A stretch of 64,000 bases of DNA from Roseovarius sp. 217 (GTDB taxonomy: Bacteria; Pseudomonadota; Alphaproteobacteria; Rhodobacterales; Rhodobacteraceae): positions 3,389,562 through 3,453,561 of the forward strand of contig NZ_CH902584.1 in assembly GCF_000152845.1 (NCBI RefSeq), in the 5' to 3' direction. Shown one piece after another: positions 52,890 to 62,255 of the stretch. Below the pieces are notes generated by a model that worked only from the letters and a program-made list of their open reading frames with translations, had not been told where the DNA came from and did no database searches. The position numbers were made by a program, and so were the translations under genes. The stretch's first letter is position 1. Every line of letters starts with the position of its first letter.

Positions 52890-54185
52890 TCAATCCGCGA
52901 AAGGGTCTGTCACGAGGATTGTATCCTCGCGCTCGGGTGAGGTGGAAAGTAGGGCAACCGGGCAGTCGATCAACTCTTCAACGCGGCGGACGTATTTGAT
53001 CGCCTCGGCGGGCAGGTCGGCCCAACTGCGCGCGCCCTCGGTCGATTGCGACCAACCAGGCAGTTCCTCGTAAATGGGCGTGCAGCGCGCCTGTTGGTCG
53101 GCGGCGGTCGGCAGGTAATCCAGCCGCGTGCCGTCAAGGTCATAGCCGACGCAGATTTTCAGCGTCTCGAACCCGTCGAGCACATCGAGCTTCGTCAGCG
53201 CAATGCCGGTGACGCCCGAGGTCACGCAGGTCTGACGCACAAGACAGGCATCGAACCAGCCGCAGCGCCGCTTGCGTCCTGTCACCGTGCCGAATTCATG
53301 CCCACGCTCGCCAAGGCGCTGACCATCCGCATCGTGCAATTCGGTTGGAAACGGCCCCTCGCCCACGCGCGTCGTATAGGCTTTGACGATGCCCAGCACG
53401 TAATCAATCGCCCCCGGTCCAAGTCCCACGCCCGTGGCCGCCTGACCGGCGATCACATTGGATGACGTGACAAAGGGATAGGTGCCAAAATCAATATCTA
53501 ACAGCGCGCCCTGCGCCCCCTCGAAGAGGATACGCTTGCCCGCGCGGCGGTTCTCGTTGAGCACTCTCCAGACGGGGGCGGCATAGGGAAGGATCTGCGG
53601 TGCGATGTCTTTGAGCTGCGCGATCAAGGCCTCGCGATCGACCGGCGCGATCCCGAGACCACGACGCAGCGGGTCGTGATGTTGGAGTGCGCGGTCAACC
53701 CGCGCGATCAAAGTGGCCTCATCCGCCAGATCCGCCACCCGAACGGACCGCCGACCCACCTTGTCCTCATAGGCCGGCCCGATACCGCGACCGGTTGTGC
53801 CGATCTTGGTGCCTTTGCTCGCGGCTTCTTCACGGGCGCGGTCCAACTCGCCGTGGATCGGCAAGATGAGGGGGGTATTCTCTGCGATCATCAGCGTCTC
53901 CGGCGTGATTGTCACACCCAGTTCGCGGATCGACGCTATTTCCTTGATCAGATGCCAGGGGTCCAGCACCACGCCATTGCCGATCACGCTCAGCTTTCCG
54001 CCCCGCACCACGCCTGAGGGCAGCGCATTGAGCTTGTAGACCTTGCCGTCGATCACGAGGGTATGGCCCGCGTTATGGCCACCCTGAAACCGCGCGATCA
54101 CATCGGCGCGCTCACTCAGCCAATCGACGATCTTGCCTTTTCCCTCGTCCCCCCATTGGGCCCCGACGACGACGACATTTGCCAT
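52890..54185 (-). CDS. purA: Adenylosuccinate synthetase
   Basis: A 431-residue GTP-dependent enzyme that joins IMP and aspartate on the way to AMP. The P-loop-like segment is [17 protein letters not shown] at the N terminus, GHNAGHTLV follows, and [18 protein letters not shown] and [17 protein letters not shown] are in place. GAGGGG lies a few bases before the ATG. Length is normal. purF is 33 kb away, so purine genes are not clustered here. Confidence 0.98.
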   Translation of the reverse strand: MANVVVVGAQWGDEGKGKIVDWLSERADVIARFQGGHNAGHTLVIDGKVYKLNALPSGVVRGGKLSVIGNGVVLDPWHLIKEIASIRELGVTITPETLMIAENTPLILPIHGELDRAREEAASKGTKIGTTGRGIGPAYEDKVGRRSVRVADLADEATLIARVDRALQHHDPLRRGLGIAPVDREALIAQLKDIAPQILPYAAPVWRVLNENRRAGKRILFEGAQGALLDIDFGTYPFVTSSNVIAGQAATGVGLGPGAIDYVLGIVKAYTTRVGEGPFPTELHDADGQRLGERGHEFGTVTGRKRRCGWFDACLVRQTCVTSGVTGIALTKLDVLDGFETLKICVGYDLDGTRLDYLPTAADQQARCTPIYEELPGWSQSTEGARSWADLPAEAIKYVRRVEELIDCPVALLSTSPEREDTILVTDPFAD

Positions 54186-54388
54186 GATTTACCCCTCGGC
54201 ATTTGGTCCAAACCGCGCGTTGGTATAGCGGGGGGACGCGCCGGGTGAAACATCTAATTCGCCCAAAGCTGTGAACGGATGCAGACATCTGCGGCACGTC
54301 AGGCTGAACGAGAGAGGGATCCACCGGCTGAGCGATCCGTCAAAATGGCCGATGATGATGATAAGACGCACCTGCGCCGATTGCCGGG

Positions 54389-54417
54389 TTGCGGGCAGGC
54401 TCAGAATTGCATAGATA
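54389..54417 (+). promoter_or_regulatory. Possible promoter of secG
   Basis: A TTGCGG box (54389-54394) and a TAGATA box (54412-54417) are 17 bases apart and about 37 bases upstream of the secG start codon. The -35 match is moderate. Confidence 0.4.
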
Positions 54418-54454
54418 GCGGCAGATCGAGACATAAGCGTAGGCCCCCTGATCC

Positions 54455-54817
54455 ATGGAAAATGTCGTCCTGACCATCCACCTTCTTTTGGCGCTCGCCC
54501 TGATTGGCGTGGTACTGCTGCAACGCTCCGAAGGCGGCGGACTTGGGATGGGCGGCGGTGGCGGTGGGGCCATGACGGGGCGCGCCGCGGCCACGGCTCT
54601 GGGCAAGATGACATGGATTCTCGCGGCATCCTTTATTGTGACCTCAATTACACTTACCATCATTGCGGCGCAGAACGCGGCTGGGGTTTCGGTGCTGGAC
54701 CGGTTGACTGATTCACCGCCCACCACAGAACAGTCTGTGCCTGCACTTCCGGATGCAGACAGCCTCCTGCCGCCGCCATCCGGCGATACGGCTCCGCTGA
54801 CGCCCACTGCCGACTGA
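54455..54817 (+). CDS. secG: Preprotein translocase subunit SecG
   Basis: A 120-residue inner-membrane component of the SecYEG channel. Two hydrophobic segments (TIHLLLALALIGVVLLQRSE and MTWILAASFIVTSITLTII) flank the family's SEGGGLGMGGGGGG loop. The C-terminal tail is Pro-, Ser- and Thr-rich and longer than in Escherichia coli (110 residues total). It is followed by pyrG after 168 bases, in an arrangement often seen in alphaproteobacteria. Confidence 0.95.
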   Translation: MENVVLTIHLLLALALIGVVLLQRSEGGGLGMGGGGGGAMTGRAAATALGKMTWILAASFIVTSITLTIIAAQNAAGVSVLDRLTDSPPTTEQSVPALPDADSLLPPPSGDTAPLTPTAD

Positions 54818-54985
54818 CACAAATCTTTGAGGGCGGAGATTGCCGCGCAACAGCATCTAGCGGTTGGCTTGCGCAAACCTCGCGAATCCTGTAAGGGTTA
54901 AATCCCGTGGCAGAGCGGTCTTTTGAGGCCATCTCTGGGCTTTTGACCGACCATCAAACACGTAGAAACACGGGGGCCTCAGCGC

Positions 54986-56629
54986 ATGGCACGATATATT
55001 TTCATTACGGGCGGCGTTGTGTCTTCGCTTGGCAAGGGACTGGCTTCGGCCGCCCTTGGGGCGTTGTTGCAGGCGCGTGGGTTTTCGGTGCGATTGCGCA
55101 AACTTGACCCCTATCTCAATGTTGATCCTGGCACGATGAGTCCGTTTGAACATGGCGAGGTATTCGTGACCGACGATGGCGCAGAGACCGATCTCGACCT
55201 TGGTCATTATGAGCGATTCACCGGGGTTCCGGCACGGATCAGCGACTCTGTCAGCTCTGGTCGTATCTATTCGAACGTCCTGGAAAAAGAACGGCGCGGC
55301 GATTATCTAGGAAAGACGATACAGGTCGTCCCGCATGTCACCAATGAAATCAAGGAATTCCTGAGCATTGGCGAGGATGAGGTCGATTTCATGCTCTGCG
55401 AGATCGGCGGCACCGTCGGCGATATCGAGGGTCTGCCGTTCTTTGAGGCAATCCGGCAGTTCAGCCATGACCGACCGCGCGGACAGTGTATTTTCATGCA
55501 TCTCACCCTTCTGCCCTATCTGGCGGCAAGTGGCGAGTTGAAGACCAAACCGACGCAACACTCGGTCAAGGAACTCCAGAGCATCGGCATCGCGCCCGAC
55601 ATTCTCGTGTGCCGTTCGGAACAGCCGATCCCGGACAAGGAACGTGAGAAAATCGCACTATTTTGTAACGTCCGCAAAGAGCATGTGGTCGCGGCCTATG
55701 ATCTCAAGTCGATCTATGAGGCACCGCTGGCCTATCACCGTGAAGGGCTGGATCAAGCGGTGCTCGACGTCTTTCAGATCAGCCCCGCGCCCAAACCGGA
55801 CCTGACGGTGTGGCTGGATGTGGTGGACCGTATCCAGAATACCGATGGGGCAGTAAATATCGCTATTGTCGGCAAATACGTGCAGCTCGAGGATGCCTAT
55901 AAGTCGATCAAGGAGGCGCTCATTCACGGCGGCATGGCTAATCGGGTCAAGGTCAACGTGGAATGGGTCGATGCCGAGATTTTCGAGCGCGAAGACCCCG
56001 CCGCCCATCTTGAGGGTTTTCATGCCATTCTGGTGCCCGGCGGCTTTGGTGAGCGTGGCACCGAAGGCAAGATCAAAGCTGCCGAATTCGCCCGAACTCG
56101 CAAGATCCCCTATTTGGGCATTTGTCTTGGCATGCAAATGGCGGTGATTGAGGCCGCGCGCAATGTGGCTGGTCTCAAGGACGCCGGATCAGAGGAATTC
56201 GACCACGAGGCGGGCAAGCGCCGGTTCGAACCGGTGATCTATCACCTCAAGGAATGGGTGCAGGGCAACGAAAAGGTGCAACGCAAGGTCAGTGACGACA
56301 AGGGCGGCACCATGCGTCTTGGGGCCTATGACGCCGTGCTCAAGGACGGTAGCCGCGTGGCGCAGATCTACGGCACGACGACGATCGACGAACGGCACCG
56401 CCACCGCTATGAGGTGGACACAAAATATCGCGAAAAGCTCGAAGGATGTGGCCTAACGTTCTCTGGAATGTCGCCTGATGGTCGCCTGCCAGAGATCGTG
56501 GAATGGTCGGATCACCCATGGTTCATCGGGGTGCAATATCACCCGGAATTGAAATCCAAACCCTTTGCGCCGCACCCTCTGTTTGCTGATTTCGTGCGCG
56601 CGGCGATAGCGACGTCGCGATTGGTCTGA
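54986..56629 (+). CDS. pyrG: CTP synthase
   Basis: A 547-residue enzyme that makes CTP from UTP using glutamine and ATP. The synthetase half begins [20 protein letters not shown], and has [20 protein letters not shown] and [20 protein letters not shown]. The glutaminase half (from about residue 295) has the nucleophile Cys in [12 protein letters not shown] and the His/Glu pair in [10 protein letters not shown]. Length is standard. Confidence 0.98.
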   Translation: MARYIFITGGVVSSLGKGLASAALGALLQARGFSVRLRKLDPYLNVDPGTMSPFEHGEVFVTDDGAETDLDLGHYERFTGVPARISDSVSSGRIYSNVLEKERRGDYLGKTIQVVPHVTNEIKEFLSIGEDEVDFMLCEIGGTVGDIEGLPFFEAIRQFSHDRPRGQCIFMHLTLLPYLAASGELKTKPTQHSVKELQSIGIAPDILVCRSEQPIPDKEREKIALFCNVRKEHVVAAYDLKSIYEAPLAYHREGLDQAVLDVFQISPAPKPDLTVWLDVVDRIQNTDGAVNIAIVGKYVQLEDAYKSIKEALIHGGMANRVKVNVEWVDAEIFEREDPAAHLEGFHAILVPGGFGERGTEGKIKAAEFARTRKIPYLGICLGMQMAVIEAARNVAGLKDAGSEEFDHEAGKRRFEPVIYHLKEWVQGNEKVQRKVSDDKGGTMRLGAYDAVLKDGSRVAQIYGTTTIDERHRHRYEVDTKYREKLEGCGLTFSGMSPDGRLPEIVEWSDHPWFIGVQYHPELKSKPFAPHPLFADFVRAAIATSRLV

Positions 56630-56639
56630 GACGAGCGCC

Positions 56640-57725
56640 TCACCGCTTGACCGGGAACAGGAAACAGCGATCTCGGCGGATCATCAGCCACAGCGCCTTG
56701 CCCGGTTTCGGCAGGAATACATTGGGCACTGTTGCCTTGAGCAGCGAGCCGTCGTGATCCATCCGAAACTCGACCAGACTCTCGGAGCCCATGAAGCGCG
56801 CGCGCTCGACCACACCGCGCGCGGGCGTACCGTCCTGCGATGTGGGATTGGGGCCGCGCCCGTGCCTGTCAAAGTCGATCTTGATATGTTGTGGTCGGAT
56901 CACGATTTCGACCTCGCTGCCCTCATAGGCACCGGGCGAGAGAAACTGGCCAAACGGCGTATCCACCAATGAGCCGCGCACCCTGCCCCGGATCACGTTG
57001 ACCTCAGAGAAAAACGCCATGGCACTTCGGTCCACCGGGGCATTGTAGACGTTATAGGGCGCCCCCTGTTGCACGATCCGCCCATCACGCATAAGCGCGA
57101 TCTCGTCGGCCATGCGCATGGCCTCTTCGGGCTCGTGCGTGACCAAGAGCACGGCGGTGTCCTGTTCACGCAGGATGTCCAGTGTCTCGTCGCGAATACC
57201 ATCGCGCAAGCGGTTGTCGAGGCCGGAAAACGGCTCGTCCATGAGCATGATGCCGGGACGGGGCGCGAGCGCGCGGGCCAAGGCCACACGCTGCTGCTCG
57301 CCACCAGACAGTTCATGAGGGTAGGCGTTGAGATGCCGTTCCAAACCCACCCGCTCGAGCAATTCTCCAATACGGACCGCTTTGGCGGATCTGTCGCCAC
57401 TAAGACCAAATCCCACGTTCTGCGCCACGCTGAGATGCGGAAAGAGGGCAAAGTCCTGAAACATCAAGCCAATGTGCCGCCGCTCTGGCGGTATGCGAAA
57501 CACGGTGTTGCACACAAGATTGCCATCGACCCAGATCTCACCAGCATCCTGCATCTCGACCCCTGCGATCATACGCAGCGTCGTCGATTTCCCACACCCT
57601 GACGGCCCAAGCAGGCAGGTCACATGCCCCGGCATCACCCGGAGTGAGACGTCATTGACGACGAGGCGTCCATCATACCGACGCATCAGATTGTTGACTT
57701 CAAGCCGGGGAATTGGGGTCTGCAC
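56640..57725 (-). CDS. ABC transporter ATPase (PotA/FbpC type)
   Basis: A 361-residue ATPase of the spermidine/iron-type importers. Walker A is LGPSGCGKSTTLRM, the Q-loop is GLMFQDFALFPHLSVAQNVG, the signature is LSGGEQQRVALARALA, Walker B is IMLMDEPFSGLDN, and the switch is LVTHE. A C-terminal TOBE-like domain (residues about 235-361) is present. Permease and binding-protein genes are not next to it, so its transporter cannot be named. It is convergent with pyrG. Confidence 0.92.
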   Translation of the reverse strand: MQTPIPRLEVNNLMRRYDGRLVVNDVSLRVMPGHVTCLLGPSGCGKSTTLRMIAGVEMQDAGEIWVDGNLVCNTVFRIPPERRHIGLMFQDFALFPHLSVAQNVGFGLSGDRSAKAVRIGELLERVGLERHLNAYPHELSGGEQQRVALARALAPRPGIMLMDEPFSGLDNRLRDGIRDETLDILREQDTAVLLVTHEPEEAMRMADEIALMRDGRIVQQGAPYNVYNAPVDRSAMAFFSEVNVIRGRVRGSLVDTPFGQFLSPGAYEGSEVEIVIRPQHIKIDFDRHGRGPNPTSQDGTPARGVVERARFMGSESLVEFRMDHDGSLLKATVPNVFLPKPGKALWLMIRRDRCFLFPVKR

Positions 57726-57883
57726 CGGAGCCTCTTGTTCTTTCCGATCAAATCTATCGGGTTTTATTCGCTGGAAATATCAACCCCTGCGACACCATGC
57801 AACCCATATGCCCTGCGGCCCGTTGACAGGTAGAAGCAGAGGTGTTTGTGTGGCGACGCATTTACATGATTGGAGTTTGTCCC

Positions 57884-58357
57884 ATGCGGATTTTGAGTGG
57901 TGCCTTGTTGACCTTTTGTCTTGCGTTTCCTGCCTATGCAGACAGTGATCGCGAGGCGCGGGTCGCGGTTGCCAAGGAGTATGTGCAAGCGACGATGACG
58001 GATACCGATATCCAAGAGTTCATCAAACAACTTTGGCAGCCCATGATTCAACAAATGGCGGCAACCCGTCAGGCGATGACACCGGAACAGATCGAGCAAA
58101 TTGGCCAGCTTTTCTCTTCAGAATTAACCGACCCTCTCACCGATGTCATGCTCCAGCAGGATGAAATCATGGCCGATATCATGACGCTGGAAGAGTTGAC
58201 CGCATTGCGCGACTTCTACACGTCAGAGCATGGCGGCGCCGTGATGCGCAAAATGCCGCAACTGGCGCAGATCCAGCAACCGATGATTTCTGCTGTCTTG
58301 CAGAAGGCGATGCCAGAAATGATGCCAAAGATAGAGGCGATCACCGTTCCCAAGTGA
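57884..58357 (+). CDS. DUF2059 periplasmic protein
   Basis: A 157-residue secreted protein. The signal peptide is MRILSGALLTFCLAFPAYA. The mature part is helical and has TLEELTALRDFYTSEHGGAV and MRKMPQLAQIQQPMISAVLQ, the DUF2059 family core. The start at 57884 has GGAG ten bases upstream; a longer frame upstream gives no proper signal. Function is unknown. It is convergent with fabZ. Confidence 0.9.
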   Translation: MRILSGALLTFCLAFPAYADSDREARVAVAKEYVQATMTDTDIQEFIKQLWQPMIQQMAATRQAMTPEQIEQIGQLFSSELTDPLTDVMLQQDEIMADIMTLEELTALRDFYTSEHGGAVMRKMPQLAQIQQPMISAVLQKAMPEMMPKIEAITVPK

Positions 58358-58392
58358 AAAGAGAGGCGCGCCGTCACCCCGTGACGGCGCGC
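58355..58392 (-). terminator. Terminator of the bamA-ompH-fabZ transcript
   Basis: GCGCGCCGTCAC pairs perfectly with GTGACGGCGCGC (12 bp, loop of 3, positions 58366-58392). On the minus strand it is followed by CTCTCTTTTC, so it fits best as the end of the fabZ transcript. The DUF2059 gene ends just before it on the other strand. Confidence 0.8.
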
Positions 58393-58423
58393 GAGTTGCA
58401 ACAGGGACCGCTCACCGCCGCAG

Positions 58424-58888
58424 TTACTCTTTCGGCAAATCCATCATGGCGGTGAATTCGGCCTCAGCGGCCAACTCGCCCTCGACTTCGGCAACACCCG
58501 AAAACTTCCAGACCTTGCCGCCGGGCTTGCCACGCGTCGTGCGCAGTTTCATTTCAAGCACATCGCCCGGCACCACCATGCGGCGAAACTTGGCGCTGTC
58601 TATCGCCATGAAATAGACCAGCATGTTTCGGTCTTGCATGTTCAGAGCCGTGCCAACCATCACGGCGGCCGTCTGCGCCATCGCCTCGATGATGGTGACG
58701 CCAGGCATGATCGGCTTGCCCGGAAAATGTCCTTGAAAATGCGGCTCGTTCATCGTCACATTCTTGATGCCGCGCGCCGACTGATAGCCATCGATATCGA
58801 CCACCTTGTCGACCAAAAGGAACGGATAACGATGCGGAATCAGCCGCTGGATCAGATGGATGTCCGCAGATTTGAGAGGCTCTGTCAT
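58424..58888 (-). CDS. fabZ: 3-hydroxyacyl-ACP dehydratase FabZ
   Basis: A 154-residue fatty-acid synthesis enzyme that removes water from 3-hydroxyacyl-ACP. Motifs are [20 protein letters not shown], the catalytic His in [17 protein letters not shown] and the Glu in [13 protein letters not shown]. It usually lies between lpxD and lpxA; neither is seen here. It is the last gene of a bamA-ompH-fabZ run. Confidence 0.97.
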   Translation of the reverse strand: MTEPLKSADIHLIQRLIPHRYPFLLVDKVVDIDGYQSARGIKNVTMNEPHFQGHFPGKPIMPGVTIIEAMAQTAAVMVGTALNMQDRNMLVYFMAIDSAKFRRMVVPGDVLEMKLRTTRGKPGGKVWKFSGVAEVEGELAAEAEFTAMMDLPKE

Positions 58889-58961
58889 GGGCTGTCCTTT
58901 CGCATAACACCTTGCTCGTCCCTAGCAAGCGGAAGACAAAGGAGCAATATCTCAAACCTGC

Positions 58962-59561
58962 CTATTCGACCGGGGTCTCCGGAGCAGGGTCCTGTTCTTT
59001 GTCGGATACATCCGGGGCCTGTGGTCCACGCCCTATGCGCTCATTTATGCGAACCACAGCAAGATCCGTTACATCCGCAGCCCCCGCATGCAGCATCACA
59101 GCACGCGCATCTATCATCACCATCGCGCCCGCCTCACGCAGCAGGTCCTCCAAGACGGGCTGCACGACGCGCATGAACTGCACCGGCACCAAATCCCGGC
59201 GGCGTTCGAGGTCGCGGGACATGCGTTCGCTTTCAAGCCGCAACTCTTCCACTTTTTGATCAAAGGAATCTGCAAGAGCACGAAATTCATTCGACGGCGT
59301 TGTCGCCCGCAGGCTTGTCAGGCTTTGTTCTTCAGCCTCCAACTCCTTGGCAATCCGGTCATTATGCGCAATGAGCCGGTCCCGCTCTGTCTGGATATCA
59401 ACTTGAAGCCGTCGACCATAATCGGATTCGATCAACATACGCTCGGGATCAATCACAAGAACATCGCTCTGAATTACGCCCATCTGTTGCGCACGCGCCG
59501 TCTCATGGGTGCCAAGAGACAGCGCCACGATCAGCCCAGCCAGAGCAAGGGCCGTTCGCAT
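58962..59561 (-). CDS. OmpH/Skp-family periplasmic chaperone
   Basis: A 199-residue periplasmic protein. The signal peptide is MRTALALAGLIVALSLGTHE with cleavage after ARA. A long charged helix (residues about 60-130, LIAHNDRIAKELEAEEQSLT and so on) fits the Skp coiled-coil arms, and ILVIDPERMLIESDYG-like sequence forms the head. Skp chaperones outer-membrane proteins on their way to BamA, the gene just upstream (2 bases apart). Confidence 0.92.
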   Translation of the reverse strand: MRTALALAGLIVALSLGTHETARAQQMGVIQSDVLVIDPERMLIESDYGRRLQVDIQTERDRLIAHNDRIAKELEAEEQSLTSLRATTPSNEFRALADSFDQKVEELRLESERMSRDLERRRDLVPVQFMRVVQPVLEDLLREAGAMVMIDARAVMLHAGAADVTDLAVVRINERIGRGPQAPDVSDKEQDPAPETPVE

Positions 59562-59563
59562 GT

Positions 59564-61900
59564 TCAGAATTCCGTTCGAACCGTCAAATCGAACTGTTGC
59601 TCGATATCGCCCGGTTCTTTCTTGAGCGCGTTGGAGAAGTTCATCCGGATCGGGCCAAAGGGTGAAGACCAGAATATCGAGAAACCAACGACATGCCGCG
59701 CTTTGAACCCAGTCGAGGACAGCGTATTGCCCGGAGCAACAGACCCCCGGTTACCAATACCCCAGATCGAGCCGATGTCGTAGAACGCCCCGCCAGTGAT
59801 GCCATATTCGTCGGGCAGGCCGAGGGGAAATTCTGCTTCGAATTTGAGTGCAGCGAAATAATCACCGCCCAACAGTTCGTCGTCTTCAATCGGCCCCATG
59901 CCATTCGGCTCAAAGCCGCGAATAACCTGTGAACCAAAGCGATTGAGAAAGCGGCTGCTTTGGCCTCCGGAAAACTCGATCGCACCGCCCTCGAGGATAG
60001 CCCTCAAGGTCACATCCTCATTCATGACAGTCGTTTGGCCGACCAGACGCGCCGTGGTCTTGATATAGTCGTTGTCACCGCCGAGACCGGCAAATTCCTG
60101 GCCAAATGACAAGAGAACCCCCGCATTGGGATTAAGCCCTGACTCCCGCGTGTCATAATTGAAATTGTAACCCACAGAACTGGTCCATAGCGCCCCTTGG
60201 TTGATCTCGTCCAGAAGAATACCGGACGTGCCCTGATAGTCAGACATGTCCTCGTAGCTGGCATTGTAGTAGACGCCAAGCCGGGTATTCTCGCCGGTCG
60301 GAAAGGTCAGGCTGGGGCGGAATGTCCCGATTGCGGTGTCAAACAGGCTGTTGTCGCTCTCTGTCTCCTGAAATGAGAAATCAAGACCCAAGGCCACATC
60401 ACGCCCAAGAAAAGCTGGCTCAACAAAGCCGAGATTGTAGTTGATCGAATCGGCAGTGGCCAAAATCTGCGCGGTTAACCGTTGGCCGCGCCCGATAAAG
60501 TTGCGCTCCGAGAAGCCAAGAGAAATGCCAAGACCCGAGTTGGTGGAAAAGCTGGCACCGACAGACACCGTTCCAGTAGTTTGCTCTTCCACGTCGGTCT
60601 CGATCACAACTTGGTCCGGACGCGACCCTTCGCGCGCATTCACGTCCACCTCCTTGAAATACCCCAAGGCCCGGATGCGGGTTGCCGCCTGCTGGATCGA
60701 GCGCGGGTTGAACGGATCACCTTCGGCTTGATCAAACTGGCGTCGGATCACGCGGTCGAGGGTCGTCGTGTTACCTTCGATGTCGATCCGCTCGACAAAG
60801 ATACGCGGCCCGCGTTGGAGGGCGAATTCCACATTCAGCGTCAAATCGCGGTCGTTTCGGGTGATGCGCGGCTCGACTCGCAGGAAATCAACGCCGTTCT
60901 TGATGGCCAGACGTTCCATCCGAGCGATCGAATTTTCGACCAGCGTCGGGGAGTAAACCACTCCCGGTTTGATCTTGAGTGTGTCGTGATAGGTCTCGGC
61001 CTCAACCCCGTTCATCTCGCTCACGGTTGTGATCTGGCCGAACTTGAACTGTTGGCCTTCCTGAACATTGAACGTGACAAAGTAAGCGTCCCGCTCGCGG
61101 GCCAATTCGGCATTGGTCCCCGTGACGCGGAAATCGACGTAGCCGCGCGAGTTGTAGAAATCGGTCAGCACCTGACGATCAAAGTTCACCCGATCCTCGA
61201 CAAAGGTGTCGCGTTCGATCAGGGCGCGCAGGAGGCCGGTTTGCTTGCTTTCGACCACGCGACGGAGGCGAGTGTCGGAAAAGGCGCGATTGCCGACGAA
61301 GCCAATACGCTGCACCTCGATCTTGCGGCCCTCAAAAATCTCGAACACCAGATCAACACGGTTATCGCTCCGCCGGATTACCTTCGGCGTCACACGGGCG
61401 GCAATGCGACCGTTTTGGCTATAGGCTTCTGAAATTATTCCCGCGTCACGCTCGGCCTGCGTCGGGCTGAAGACTTGACGCGATTTGCTCTGGATGAAAC
61501 CAGCAAGATCCTCGTCTTTGATCTTGTCGTTGCCCTCAAAGGCGATGCGATTGATGGTTGGAAACTCGGTGACGCGGATCAGCAGATTATTGCCCTGCGG
61601 GACGAGTTCAACTTCTTCAAAAAGTCCCGAGGTCAAGACTTTCTGATAGGCGTCGTTCAATTGACCGGCCGAAACGGTCTCGTTCCGCGCGATGCCTGCG
61701 TAGGAAAGAATCGTCCCTGCTTCGATACGTTGGTTGCCCTCAATGGACACCGAGGAGAAGCGATAGGATTGCGCCTCGGCTCGTTGGCCGGTTCCTAACA
61801 GGAATGTGGCAATGATCACTGACACAAGAGCGGCTTTAACGGTTCTCAACGCGAAAAAAACGTTGCGGCTATTCTGCCGATTCATGTCGCGATCATTCAT
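59564..61900 (-). CDS. bamA: Outer-membrane protein assembly factor BamA
   Basis: A 778-residue outer-membrane protein that inserts beta-barrel proteins. A signal peptide (VKAALVSVIIATFLLGTGQR, cleavage after AEA) precedes five POTRA repeats (residues about 45-420, for example FSSVSIEGNQRIEAGTILSY). The C-terminal 370 residues form the barrel and contain the lid-loop VIRGFEPNGMG, and the chain ends in Phe, the usual outer-membrane targeting residue. The start at 61900 is preferred, with another ATG five codons downstream. Confidence 0.97.
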   Translation of the reverse strand: MNDRDMNRQNSRNVFFALRTVKAALVSVIIATFLLGTGQRAEAQSYRFSSVSIEGNQRIEAGTILSYAGIARNETVSAGQLNDAYQKVLTSGLFEEVELVPQGNNLLIRVTEFPTINRIAFEGNDKIKDEDLAGFIQSKSRQVFSPTQAERDAGIISEAYSQNGRIAARVTPKVIRRSDNRVDLVFEIFEGRKIEVQRIGFVGNRAFSDTRLRRVVESKQTGLLRALIERDTFVEDRVNFDRQVLTDFYNSRGYVDFRVTGTNAELARERDAYFVTFNVQEGQQFKFGQITTVSEMNGVEAETYHDTLKIKPGVVYSPTLVENSIARMERLAIKNGVDFLRVEPRITRNDRDLTLNVEFALQRGPRIFVERIDIEGNTTTLDRVIRRQFDQAEGDPFNPRSIQQAATRIRALGYFKEVDVNAREGSRPDQVVIETDVEEQTTGTVSVGASFSTNSGLGISLGFSERNFIGRGQRLTAQILATADSINYNLGFVEPAFLGRDVALGLDFSFQETESDNSLFDTAIGTFRPSLTFPTGENTRLGVYYNASYEDMSDYQGTSGILLDEINQGALWTSSVGYNFNYDTRESGLNPNAGVLLSFGQEFAGLGGDNDYIKTTARLVGQTTVMNEDVTLRAILEGGAIEFSGGQSSRFLNRFGSQVIRGFEPNGMGPIEDDELLGGDYFAALKFEAEFPLGLPDEYGITGGAFYDIGSIWGIGNRGSVAPGNTLSSTGFKARHVVGFSIFWSSPFGPIRMNFSNALKKEPGDIEQQFDLTVRTEF

Positions 61901-61995
61901 TGCTCAAACCCAGTCAGACATCTCATTATGGATGTCAGTAACCCGTCTGTCTGGCCTTGTCAAAACGCGAGTGGCCGTGAAACAGGTCGCATGGA

Positions 61996-62121
61996 TCAGA
62001 GCGCGCCAATAAATCCACCGGCAAAAAGAGCGAACCCAAGAGTGACCAGATAGAGCAACAGATCGGCATTGACCTGAAGCAACACACTAGCGCTTTGATA
62101 GCCATTTCTGAGCTGTTGCAT
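61996..62121 (-). CDS. Small membrane peptide (41 residues)
   Basis: A short gene with a clear ribosome site (AAAGGGG seven bases before the ATG). The product is MQQLRNGYQSASVLLQVN followed by a membrane helix (LLLYLVTLGFALFAGGFIGA). I recall peptides of this form in other alphaproteobacterial genomes. It lies just upstream of bamA on the same strand. Function is unknown. Confidence 0.55.
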   Translation of the reverse strand: MQQLRNGYQSASVLLQVNADLLLYLVTLGFALFAGGFIGAL

Positions 62122-62255
62122 TTCGCACCCCTTTGACAAAGTTGCCGCCACCAAAAAGAGTGCCATGCCGATCTGGCGAATTCGGGACAGGACTGTGGTG
62201 AAACTTTGGCGAACGGGCTTTAGCGCCCATTGCCCACTCAATCGCCCTGCCTGCT

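Noticed and set aside
54840..54985. Possible tRNA between secG and pyrG, by analogy with enterobacteria
   Set aside because: No cloverleaf, T-arm GTTCGA or acceptor stem can be drawn.
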